From Gammaproteobacteria bacterium (GTDB taxonomy: Bacteria; Pseudomonadota; Gammaproteobacteria; Enterobacterales; GCA-2746155): a stretch of DNA of 6,140 nucleotides. The DNA is taken from the NCBI GenBank assembly GCA_024206355.1, contig JAAGZM010000468.1, positions 1 to 6,140 on the forward strand, read 5' to 3'. The translations under genes and the position numbers were made by a program. Numbering within the stretch: the first letter of the stretch is position 1; every line of letters begins with the position of its first letter. The notes under the pieces are model-generated. The model did not search any database. It was not told the origin of the DNA and saw only the letters and a list, made by a program, of their open reading frames with translations. Below, in pieces: positions 1 through 6,138 of the stretch.

Positions 1-215
1 AATCGCTTGATAGCAAATAATGTATTCTCAGGGTTAGTGACACCTTGACGCTTAGCTGGCATACCAACTAGAGTTTCATTATCTTTAGTGAACGCTACGA
101 TAGAAGGTGTTGTGCGTGCGCCTTCTGCATTTTCAATAACGCGAGGCTCCTTTCCATCCATTACAGATACACATGAGTTTGTCGTTCCAAGGTCGATACC
201 AATTACTTTACCCAT
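1..215 (-). CDS. dnaK: Molecular chaperone DnaK (Hsp70), N-terminal fragment cut by the window edge
   Basis: Reading leftward from the ATG at 213-215, 71 codons of an open frame are visible before the window ends. The product starts MGKVIGIDLGTTNSCVSV, which holds the Hsp70 phosphate-1 loop (GIDLGTTNSC, residues 6-15). It continues with ENAEGARTTPSIVAF and VGMPAKRQ, both hallmarks of the bacterial DnaK ATPase domain. DnaK is the cytoplasmic ATP-dependent chaperone that works with DnaJ and with the exchange factor GrpE, encoded just upstream. A clear ribosome binding site (GGAGAAAG on the minus strand, about 220-227) sits a few bases before the ATG, which fixes the start. The 111-bp gap to grpE carries its own heat-shock-like promoter. 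The rest of the gene lies outside the window, so its integrity cannot be judged. Confidence 0.97.
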   Translation of the reverse strand, partial: MGKVIGIDLGTTNSCVSVMDGKEPRVIENAEGARTTPSIVAFTKDNETLVGMPAKRQGVTNPENTLFAIKR

Positions 216-274
216 CTTACTTTCTCCAAATCTTTTCTAAAATATTAAAATTGTTAAATTCGCTTGCTGTTAGT

Positions 275-302
275 TATTGGGACAGCAGCCGTTAATTTCA
301 AG
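275..302 (-). promoter_or_regulatory. Candidate sigma32 (RpoH) heat-shock promoter for dnaK, in the grpE-dnaK gap
   Basis: On the minus strand a perfect -35 element CTTGAA (297-302, followed by A) is separated by 14 nt from a -10-like TCCCAATA (275-282). The established sigma32 consensus is CTTGAA, a 13-15 nt spacer, then CCCCATNT. The -35 and spacing fit, but the -10 is degenerate, keeping only the central CCCA well. Transcription would start near 268, giving dnaK a leader of about 50 nt. This is inferred to be an internal heat-shock promoter that raises dnaK above grpE. It is weaker on paper than the promoter upstream of grpE. Confidence 0.55.
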
Positions 303-326
303 TGTTGCATTTGTGTTGTTTCAGTC

Positions 327-896
327 TTAAGCTTGCTCATCAATAGAAGGAGCATCACCTTGTCCACGAGATACAACCACTCTAGCTGGACGCACTAGAC
401 GACCATTTAGTTGATATCCTTTTTGGAACACGTTGATCACATGATCTTCTGCAATATCGGGACTCTCTAACATTGCCATTGCTTCATGATATTCAGGATT
501 AAACTTCTCACCACGAGGATGGACCTGAATCAAACCTTGCTTCTCCAAAGTGCTAATGAGCATTTTGGTGGTCATTTCCATACCTTCTCGAAGTGTAGAA
601 ATATCCGTAGCATTCATACTAGTTTCAATACCTTGTTCCAATGAATCGACAACAGGTAATAAATCAGATGCAAATTTCTCTACAGAATATTTACGAGCAT
701 TCTCAACATCACGTGTTGCACGACGTTTGATATTTTCCATTTCGGCTTTTGAACGAACCACTTGATCCCAGTATTCAGCAACCTTAGCTTGAACTTCAGC
801 CAACTCTTTTTGTAGATCTTCGATTGACTGTTCTTCAATTGTCTCACCCTCATCAGAATTATTCTCTTCAGGGGTATTCTTGTCACTACTCATCAT
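327..896 (-). CDS. grpE: GrpE, nucleotide exchange factor for DnaK
   Basis: GrpE is the cytoplasmic homodimeric cofactor that opens the DnaK nucleotide cleft to release ADP, and it acts as a thermosensor of the chaperone cycle. The 189-residue product is close to the usual length (E. coli about 197). It has an acidic, disordered-looking N-terminus (1-25), then a long charged helical and coiled-coil stretch (about 26-75) containing KAEMENIKRRATRDVENARKY. A helical-bundle region follows, then the C-terminal beta-wing domain with the family signature: EKFNPEYHEAM (130-140) and GYQLNGRLVRPARVVVS (160-176). The frame opens with two tandem ATGs at 896 and 893. The GGAG ribosome binding site (900-903) is only 3 nt from the first but 6 nt from the second, so translation may really begin at 893 (188 residues). 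It lies upstream of dnaK in the same direction, the usual gammaproteobacterial order. Confidence 0.97.
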   Translation of the reverse strand: MMSSDKNTPEENNSDEGETIEEQSIEDLQKELAEVQAKVAEYWDQVVRSKAEMENIKRRATRDVENARKYSVEKFASDLLPVVDSLEQGIETSMNATDISTLREGMEMTTKMLISTLEKQGLIQVHPRGEKFNPEYHEAMAMLESPDIAEDHVINVFQKGYQLNGRLVRPARVVVSRGQGDAPSIDEQA

Positions 897-975
897 TTTC
901 TCCAGACGCTGATAAGCTATTGATTACTATCGAAATGTTAGAATGTATTTTCACAACATCTTGATTCTGCAAGGT

Positions 976-1003
976 ATATGGGGTTTATCAGTAATAGTTC
1001 AAG
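976..1003 (-). promoter_or_regulatory. Sigma32 (RpoH) heat-shock promoter of grpE
   Basis: The minus strand reads CCCTTGAA (998-1005), a 14-nt spacer (984-997), then CCCCATAT (976-983). This matches the established RpoH consensus (CCCTTGAA, 13-15 nt, CCCCATNT) at every defined position, including the extended C residues before the -35. Transcription would start near 968, leaving a grpE leader of about 70 nt. Position, strand and target gene all agree with heat-shock control of the grpE-dnaK pair. Confidence 0.9.
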
Positions 1004-1059
1004 GGAATAGTGGTGAAATAGTGCCAAAATAGTTTAAACTCACTTTATTCGAATCAATT

Positions 1060-1065
1060 TATCAT
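1060..1065 (+). promoter_or_regulatory. Weak candidate -10 element for alaA
   Basis: TATCAT matches the sigma70 -10 consensus TATAAT at five of six positions and lies 19 nt before the alaA ATG. No convincing -35 hexamer stands 16-18 nt upstream, and there is no TG extension. If used, it would give a leader of only about a dozen nucleotides, in keeping with the absence of a ribosome binding site. The upstream region also holds two small palindromes, AGTTTAAACT (1031-1040) and ATTCGAAT (1047-1054), which could bind a regulator or be chance in AT-rich DNA. Confidence 0.25.
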
Positions 1066-1084
1066 TATTTGCGACTGTATTACC

Positions 1085-2305
1085 ATGAAACTGATTAAAC
1101 GTTCAAACAAACTTGCTGGAGTCTGCTATGACATCCGCGGCCCCGTATTAAAAGAAGCCAAGCGCTTAGAAGATGAGGGTCATAAAGTTTTAAAGCTGAA
1201 TATTGGCAATCCAGCCGCTTTCAACTTTGAAGCACCTGAAGATATCCTTAAAGATGTGATCCATAATTTGCCTGAAGCTCAAGGGTACGGTCCATCCAAC
1301 GGTATCTATTCTGCCAAAGTCGCTATACATCAGTATTATCAAACCTTTGGATTACTCAATACTCGTGTGGATGATATCTATGTGGGTAATGGTGTAAGTG
1401 AGCTGATCGTTATGGCGATGCAGGCGCTACTCAATACTGGTGATGAGATATTAATCCCCTCACCTGATTACCCACTATGGACTGCAGCAGTTAAATTATC
1501 AGGCGGCAATGCGGTTCATTATCGATGTGAAGAAACCGCTGACTGGCAGCCAGATTTAGATGATATTAAAAGTAAAATAACTAACAAGACCAGAGCAATC
1601 GTTATTATCAATCCGAATAATCCTACTGGTGCTGTCTATTCAAAAGAAGCCTTGCTGGCAATAACCAACATTGCCCGAGAGCATGATCTGATTATTTATA
1701 GCGATGAAATCTACGATAAAATTTTATACGATGAAGCTAAACATATTCCCATCGCCACCTTATCCGACGATGTATTTTGTGCAACCTTTGGTGGCTTGTC
1801 GAAGAATTATAGAGTCGCTGGTTTTCGCATGGGTTGGATAATTTTAACTGGACCTAAAGCTGCTGCTCAAGATTATATTGATGGGCTTGATATGTTGTCA
1901 TCCATGCGCCTGAGTGCCAATGTTCCTATGCAGCATGCTATTCAAACCGCACTAGGTGGTTATCAAAGTATTAATAATTTAATTGTTCCAGAGGGACGTC
2001 TTTATCAACAGATGGAAATTTCCCATTCATTAGTTAACGAGATCCCAGGGCTCAGTACTACAAGGCCAAAAGGTGCAATGTATTTGTTTCCTAAAATTGA
2101 TATTAAGCGATTTAATATAAAAGATGATGAGCAGTTTATTCTCGACTTATTAAGAACCAAGCAAATCTTACTAGTCCATGGCCGAGCTTTTAACTGGCCT
2201 GAACCCGATCATTTTAGAATTGTATTTTTGCCTCATCATGAAGAGCTTAGTCAGGCAATTAATTCCTTAGGCGAATTCTTAGAAACTTACCAGCAGAAGC
2301 GTTAA
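1085..2305 (+). CDS. alaA: Alanine-synthesising aminotransferase AlaA (glutamate-pyruvate transaminase)
   Basis: A PLP-dependent class I/II aminotransferase that makes alanine from pyruvate using glutamate in the cytoplasm. The 406-residue product matches E. coli AlaA (YfbQ, 405 residues) from end to end as I recall that sequence, including VCYDIRGPVLKEAKRLE near the N-terminus and KRFNIKDD and AFNWPEPDHFRIV near the C-terminus. PLP-site residues are in place: NPNNPTG with Asn179, SDEIYDK with Asp207 and Tyr210, the Schiff-base Lys240 in GGLSKNYRVAGFR, Arg248 for the phosphate, and Arg378 for the substrate carboxylate. The start is fixed by homology, since no Shine-Dalgarno sequence precedes the ATG. 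The gene diverges from grpE across a 188-bp gap and converges on galU, with overlapping stop codons. It has no functional link to the neighbouring sugar-nucleotide genes. Confidence 0.95.
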   Translation: MKLIKRSNKLAGVCYDIRGPVLKEAKRLEDEGHKVLKLNIGNPAAFNFEAPEDILKDVIHNLPEAQGYGPSNGIYSAKVAIHQYYQTFGLLNTRVDDIYVGNGVSELIVMAMQALLNTGDEILIPSPDYPLWTAAVKLSGGNAVHYRCEETADWQPDLDDIKSKITNKTRAIVIINPNNPTGAVYSKEALLAITNIAREHDLIIYSDEIYDKILYDEAKHIPIATLSDDVFCATFGGLSKNYRVAGFRMGWIILTGPKAAAQDYIDGLDMLSSMRLSANVPMQHAIQTALGGYQSINNLIVPEGRLYQQMEISHSLVNEIPGLSTTRPKGAMYLFPKIDIKRFNIKDDEQFILDLLRTKQILLVHGRAFNWPEPDHFRIVFLPHHEELSQAINSLGEFLETYQQKR

Positions 2306-2319
2306 GAACTTAACGCTTC
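2296..2319. terminator. Perfect 11-bp inverted repeat over the convergent alaA/galU stop codons
   Basis: GAAGCGTTAAG (2296-2306) and CTTAACGCTTC (2309-2319) are exact reverse complements separated by two bases. RNA from either strand can form a 10-bp stem with a 4-nt loop. The repeat contains both stop codons: alaA TAA at 2303-2305 and galU TAA at 2304-2302. It also encodes the last residues of both proteins. Its position is that of a bidirectional terminator, but neither strand has a run of T after the stem, so a classical intrinsic terminator is not shown. It may act as a 3'-end stabilising or processing hairpin. Confidence 0.45.
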
Positions 2320-3171
2320 ACCAATTTCTGGATGCTTAGTTATATAAGCAATAACCGCTTTTGCATAGCCTAGCTTATTACCACAGTCATGGCTCTTACC
2401 TGTCATATAATAGGCATCCATGGTTTCTGTTTTTATTAACTCATCCATAGCATCAGTTAACTGAATTTCTCCGCCAACACCAGAAGTTGTTTTTTCTAAT
2501 AAATTCCAGATTGATGGAGAGAAAATATAACGTCCAACGATAGCCAGATTAGAAGGGGCATCTTCTAACGCAGGCTTCTCAACCACTCGCATTAAAACAG
2601 AGGAATTACCTGCTGGTAAATCAGCACCATCAATATCAACGATGCCAAACTTACTCACATCTTCATCGCTCACAGACTCAACCATAATCTGACTAACGCC
2701 TGTAGCTTCAAAAGTGTTAATCATCTTTGACATATTCTCAGCTGGAGAAGATTCATCAATTAAAACATCTGGTAAAATCACAGCAAAAGGTTCATCACCT
2801 ATCACTTCACGCCCGCATAGGACTGCATGACCCAAGCCTTTCGCTTCGCCTTGTTGAACGAAGACCAAATCGACGCCACCAGGAAGTGTGCCTTGCACCT
2901 CTTTTAACAGCTGTTCTTTACCTTTACTCGATAAGGACGCCTCAAGTTCTTCAGCTGTTTGAAAATGATTTTCGATAGCTTTTTTCGACTTATGAGTAAC
3001 CATCACAATTTCATTAATGCCAGCTTTTGCACATTCTTCAACGATGTATTGGATAATTGGTTTATCAACAATAGGCAGCATTTCTTTAGGAATAGCTTTC
3101 GTTGCTGGCAACATTCTGCTACCGAAACCTGCTACAGGGACGACTGCTTTCCTTACTTTGTTCTCTTCCAT
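2302..3171 (-). CDS. galU: UTP-glucose-1-phosphate uridylyltransferase GalU
   Basis: Makes UDP-glucose and pyrophosphate from UTP and glucose-1-phosphate in the cytoplasm, feeding polysaccharide and UDP-sugar synthesis. The 289-residue product has the full bacterial GalU pattern: the nucleotide-binding loop GFGSRMLPATKAIPKE (15-30), LGHAVLC (113-119), the metal-site LPD (133-135), VVEKP (196-200), APSNLAIVGRY (205-215), EIQLTDA (235-241) and SHDCGNKLGYA (260-270). It is slightly shorter than E. coli GalU (302) at the C-terminus only. The ATG at 3171 shares one base with the stop of the upstream dehydrogenase-like gene (TAATG). A GAGGAGAG ribosome binding site (3180-3187) lies inside that gene, so translation is probably coupled. 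It is the last gene of the pgi unit. Its stop overlaps that of convergent alaA. Confidence 0.97.
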   Translation of the reverse strand: MEENKVRKAVVPVAGFGSRMLPATKAIPKEMLPIVDKPIIQYIVEECAKAGINEIVMVTHKSKKAIENHFQTAEELEASLSSKGKEQLLKEVQGTLPGGVDLVFVQQGEAKGLGHAVLCGREVIGDEPFAVILPDVLIDESSPAENMSKMINTFEATGVSQIMVESVSDEDVSKFGIVDIDGADLPAGNSSVLMRVVEKPALEDAPSNLAIVGRYIFSPSIWNLLEKTTSGVGGEIQLTDAMDELIKTETMDAYYMTGKSHDCGNKLGYAKAVIAYITKHPEIGEALSS

Positions 3172-4454
3172 TAAACTCGCTCTCCTCGTCCAATTGCAAA
3201 ATAGCGATAGCCACGTTCTTTCATACGTTCTGGTTCAAATATATTACGACCATCAAAAATTATTGGCGCAGATAATCGTACTTTCATTTCATCAAAATCA
3301 GGCATTAAAAATTCTCGCCACTCGGTTACGATAAGCAATGCAGCTGAACCATCTAAAGCCGAATAAGGATTATCACAAATACCGATTTGAGTTGTTAAAT
3401 TATTTGCTTCGATATACCTCGTTAGCTCTTCACTACAACCTGGATCATAGATATTGAGAATCGCGCCCTGATAAGTGAACGACTCCATCAATTTTAGTAT
3501 CGGAGCATTATCTATGCGCGATGAATTTGGCTTAAAAGCACCACCCCATACAGTAAAAGTACGGCCACGAATATCACCTTCGAAGAAACGCCAAACTTTT
3601 CTGAATAACGAATCTTTTTGCCGCTCATTAATTTCCATAACGCTGTTAAGTAAACCAATGTTATCGGGACGAGTATTTTCGATACCGGTAATTTGTAATA
3701 AATCTTCTGCCAATTGTCGGCCACCAAAACCAGTACCGGAGTTAAGATATTGTTCACCTATACGGGGATCAGATCCTAAAGCCTGTTTTATAACTTGAAT
3801 ATCGATATCCAAAAGCTCAGTGATATTAGCAAGCTCATTCATAAAGCTTACCCTCGTTGCCAACATAGCACTCACTGCAAACCGCGCAAACTCAGCTTCT
3901 TTAATCGTCATAATCTGTAAAGAAGTATGGCTCTTTATAAAGGGCTTATAGAGCTCTTTAATGAGAATAAGCAGTGCATCACTTTCGCAACCAATAGTTA
4001 GGGCATGAGGGTTTCTAAAATCTTGTAGCGCACTACCTTCACGAATAAATTCAGGAATATAAGCAACAGCTAAATGTTTACCACTAAGTGCCTGATCTAA
4101 TCCGCCTACAGGAATAGAACAGGTGAAAATGACACCTGAGCAACGTTTGTCTTCAGAGAGTTCATCGAGTAACCCAACGAGTGAAGCGTTATCATCAGGT
4201 ATTGATGTCACAACATAGAGATCGGAGGAATAAGCAGTCACATCAATTTCATTGGTAACTTCTAAACGACCATCATCGATTTGCTTTTTAAATACAGCAT
4301 GTAAGCCACCATCTTGCATGCTTGGGTGATCAAACAGATCCTCACCATTGGTACTATCAATATCCTGGCTTAGGTAAACCTTATTACCAATTTCAGCTAA
4401 GCAAGAGGCAGAGGTAATCCCTTCGAGACTATGTCCAATAACGGTAATCTTCAT
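3171..4454 (-). CDS. Divergent UDP-glucose 6-dehydrogenase family protein, key catalytic and NAD-loop residues lost
   Basis: The 427-residue product follows the bacterial Ugd fold end to end. It has an N-terminal Rossmann start (MKITVIG), CSIPVG (112-117), PEFIREGSA (134-142), a central helix with EAEFARFAVSAMLATRVSFMN (186-206), GSDPRIGEQYLNSGTGFGG (227-245), NERQKDSL (276-283), GGAFKPN (304-310), YDP (336-338), TEWREF (377-382) and FDGRNIF (400-406). Genuine Ugds oxidise UDP-glucose to UDP-glucuronate with two NAD+. Here the active-site motif GGSCFPKD reads GGRQLAED, so the catalytic Cys is Gln247 and the Lys is Glu250. The helix Lys and Asn are Arg191 and Ser195. GxGxxG is GHSLEG (7-12), and TDDxR after AFKPN is SSRID. 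The conserved glutamates (135, 139) and Asp251 remain. The frame is intact, has a strong ribosome binding site, and overlaps pgi by 4 nt and galU by 1 nt, so it looks expressed rather than decayed. Family membership is clear, but normal dehydrogenase activity is doubtful. Confidence 0.85.
   Translation of the reverse strand: MKITVIGHSLEGITSASCLAEIGNKVYLSQDIDSTNGEDLFDHPSMQDGGLHAVFKKQIDDGRLEVTNEIDVTAYSSDLYVVTSIPDDNASLVGLLDELSEDKRCSGVIFTCSIPVGGLDQALSGKHLAVAYIPEFIREGSALQDFRNPHALTIGCESDALLILIKELYKPFIKSHTSLQIMTIKEAEFARFAVSAMLATRVSFMNELANITELLDIDIQVIKQALGSDPRIGEQYLNSGTGFGGRQLAEDLLQITGIENTRPDNIGLLNSVMEINERQKDSLFRKVWRFFEGDIRGRTFTVWGGAFKPNSSRIDNAPILKLMESFTYQGAILNIYDPGCSEELTRYIEANNLTTQIGICDNPYSALDGSAALLIVTEWREFLMPDFDEMKVRLSAPIIFDGRNIFEPERMKERGYRYFAIGRGERV
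3180..3187 (-). promoter_or_regulatory. galU ribosome binding site inside the upstream gene (translational coupling)
   Basis: GAGGAGAG on the minus strand ends 8 nt before the galU ATG at 3171. It is read within the last codons of the dehydrogenase-like gene, whose TAA overlaps the ATG by one base. This supports the chosen galU start and coupling by termination and reinitiation. Confidence 0.75.
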
Positions 4455-6124
4455 GGCTGCTCCTCCTCATTCTGCTCCACTACTTCAGACATCGTGCTAT
4501 TAATTTTACTAATCAAAGCAGCAGTAGATGCATCCAACGATTCTGATTGATTATTTGTTAAGGCCGGTTGAATTTTCTTAGCTATCGACTTGCCAAGTTC
4601 AACACCCCATTGATCAAAAGGGTTGATATCCCAAAGCACCGCCGAAATAAATACCTTATGCTCATAAAGTGCAATAAGACTTCCGATAGTGAACGGCGTT
4701 AGCTGATCTATAAGAATAGTGGTCGATGGCTGGTTGCCAGAATATTGTTGATGAGATGACAGCTGAGCCTGCTCTTCTTCTGATAATGCTGAGCTACCCA
4801 AGGCCAGTACTCTAGATTGGGCAAGGCAGTTCGATATATTTAAAAAGTGATGTTCGATAAATGATTTTTTTTCATCTATCGAGCTACCGGCATCTCGTTT
4901 TACTGCAATGATGAAATCACTGTTAACGGACTCTGTACCTTGATGTAATAATTGATAAAACGCATGCTGAGCATTAGGACCAACTTCACCCCAAAGAATT
5001 GGACAGGTATGGTAATCAATATCTTCATTATTAATCGTCACCGACTTGCCATTACTTTCCATTTCAAGCTGACCTAGGTAAGAAGGAAAATATTTTAAGC
5101 GGCCATCGTAGGGCAGGATGGCATGGGCATTGATAGATAAAAAGTTACAGTTCCAAATATCGATGAGAGATAGTAGAACAGGAATATTATTTTCTAGTTT
5201 TGTGCTTGCTAGGTGTTTATCAACTGAATGGGCACCTGCTAGAAATTCTCTAAAGCCCGACATACCAATTTTAAGAGCTATACTAAAACCAACTGTTGAC
5301 CAAAGAGAATATCGACCTCCAACCCAATCCCAAAAGAGTAATTGATTAGACGTCCCGATACCCCAATCTGACATCTTTTCTTTCGATGAAGAGATACCAA
5401 TAAAGTGTAATTTTTTCAAAAAACTTTCATGGGCGCCCGCTGCCTTTAACCAAGTTACGGCGGTATTAGCATTACTTAAAGTATCAATGGTGGTAAATGA
5501 CTTTGATACCAGACAAAAAAGCGTTGTTTCAGGGTTTAGCTTTGGTAACATATCTGCCAGCTGCGCTCCATCGATGCTGGAAGCAAAATGGATATTAATA
5601 TGTTTGGTGTCTTCAGATGCGAACTCCTGCAATGCAAAAGTTGTCATCAAAGGCCCGAGATCTGATCCGCCAACGCCAATGTTTACAACATCACGTATAG
5701 GCTTACCAGTGAAGCCCCGCCACTGCCCTGCATGAATACGCTTTATCAACACCTGCATATTATTTAGAGATTTCTGTATTTGCTTATTGAATTGCTTATC
5801 TTTCAAAAAACACTCATCACTCGATGGAGCACGAAGTGCTGTATGTAATGCAGCCCTTTTCTCTGACTGATTAACCATTTCACCTGACAACAAGTCATTA
5901 ACTTTCTGTTCAATATTGGCATCTTTCGCTAATTGAATGAGTTCATCAAGAACATCTTTGGAAAGTCGTTGTTTAGAAAAATCTATAACAAAATGTTCAA
6001 GGCTAGAAAACATCAACTGTTTCTGTCGCTCTTGATCATCTAATAACTGATCGAGGTGATTGTAATTATAGGTTCCCGCTTTTGAAGACAAAGTCTCCCA
6101 GCTAGATAGTTTGTTGAGTAACAT
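4451..6124 (-). CDS. pgi: Glucose-6-phosphate isomerase Pgi
   Basis: Interconverts glucose-6-phosphate and fructose-6-phosphate in the cytoplasm, linking glycolysis and gluconeogenesis to sugar-nucleotide synthesis. The 557-residue product is of normal size (E. coli 549). It shows the phosphate- and substrate-binding motifs NIGVGGSDLGP (148-158) and SKSFTTIDTLSNA (207-219). The two family signatures are VGGRYSLWSTVGFSIA (268-283) and LWDINPFDQWGVELGK (497-512). Expected catalytic residues are present: Arg271, Glu356 in MESNGK, His387 in NAQHAFYQLLHQGT, and Lys512. The ATG at 6124 is preceded by AGGAAG (6133-6138) at 8 nt, and the N-terminus fits the family (SSWETL, then RQKQLMFSSLEHFVIDFSKQRL). 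It is the first visible gene of the pgi, dehydrogenase-like, galU unit. Any promoter lies beyond the window. The Glu-rich C-terminal tail overlaps the ribosome binding site of the next gene. Confidence 0.97.
   Translation of the reverse strand: MLLNKLSSWETLSSKAGTYNYNHLDQLLDDQERQKQLMFSSLEHFVIDFSKQRLSKDVLDELIQLAKDANIEQKVNDLLSGEMVNQSEKRAALHTALRAPSSDECFLKDKQFNKQIQKSLNNMQVLIKRIHAGQWRGFTGKPIRDVVNIGVGGSDLGPLMTTFALQEFASEDTKHINIHFASSIDGAQLADMLPKLNPETTLFCLVSKSFTTIDTLSNANTAVTWLKAAGAHESFLKKLHFIGISSSKEKMSDWGIGTSNQLLFWDWVGGRYSLWSTVGFSIALKIGMSGFREFLAGAHSVDKHLASTKLENNIPVLLSLIDIWNCNFLSINAHAILPYDGRLKYFPSYLGQLEMESNGKSVTINNEDIDYHTCPILWGEVGPNAQHAFYQLLHQGTESVNSDFIIAVKRDAGSSIDEKKSFIEHHFLNISNCLAQSRVLALGSSALSEEEQAQLSSHQQYSGNQPSTTILIDQLTPFTIGSLIALYEHKVFISAVLWDINPFDQWGVELGKSIAKKIQPALTNNQSESLDASTAALISKINSTMSEVVEQNEEEQP
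4460..4468 (-). promoter_or_regulatory. Strong ribosome binding site of the dehydrogenase-like gene, within the end of pgi
   Basis: GAGGAGGAG on the minus strand contains the full AGGAGG anti-16S core, with that core 7 nt before the ATG at 4454. It is encoded in the Glu-Glu-Glu tail of Pgi. The start codon overlaps the pgi stop as ATGA. This is the best ribosome binding site in the window, and it serves the gene with the missing catalytic residues. Confidence 0.85.
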
Positions 6125-6132
6125 ATTATTTG

Positions 6133-6138
6133 CTTCCT
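6133..6138 (-). promoter_or_regulatory. pgi ribosome binding site
   Basis: AGGAAG on the minus strand lies 8 nt before the ATG at 6124 and supports that start. The window ends two bases further upstream, so the promoter and any gene before pgi are unseen. Confidence 0.7.

Noticed and set aside
265..287. Hairpin TGCTGT/ACAGCA with an 11-nt loop between grpE and dnaK, possible terminator or attenuator
   Set aside because: Only 6 bp, with a large loop and no T-tract. It overlaps the -10 region of the candidate dnaK heat-shock promoter, and dnaK is expected to be co-transcribed with grpE.
961..989. Possible sigma70 promoter for alaA (TTGATT, 17 nt, TTTATC)
   Set aside because: The -10 matches only three of six bases. 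The site lies within the minus-strand heat-shock promoter region, and chance matches are common in AT-rich DNA.
1031..1054. Palindromes AGTTTAAACT and ATTCGAAT as a defined operator upstream of alaA
   Set aside because: They are short, AT-rich, unlike each other and not matched to a regulator motif I can name. They are mentioned only as context.
3017..3334. Open frame of 105 codons on the plus strand across the galU/ugd-like junction
   Set aside because: It is antisense to two well-supported genes, resembles no known family, and has the composition of a shadow frame.
3171..4454. Calling the Ugd-like gene a frameshifted pseudogene
   Set aside because: Family motifs run in order in one frame from residue 1 to 427 with no stop or frame break. 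The losses are point replacements at catalytic and cofactor sites, so 'divergent or inactive homologue' fits better than a broken gene.
5118..5735. Two plus-strand open frames of 75 and 82 codons (5118-5345 and 5487-5735) antisense to pgi
   Set aside because: They lie entirely inside the strongly conserved pgi coding region, have no ribosome binding site of note and no recognisable protein.
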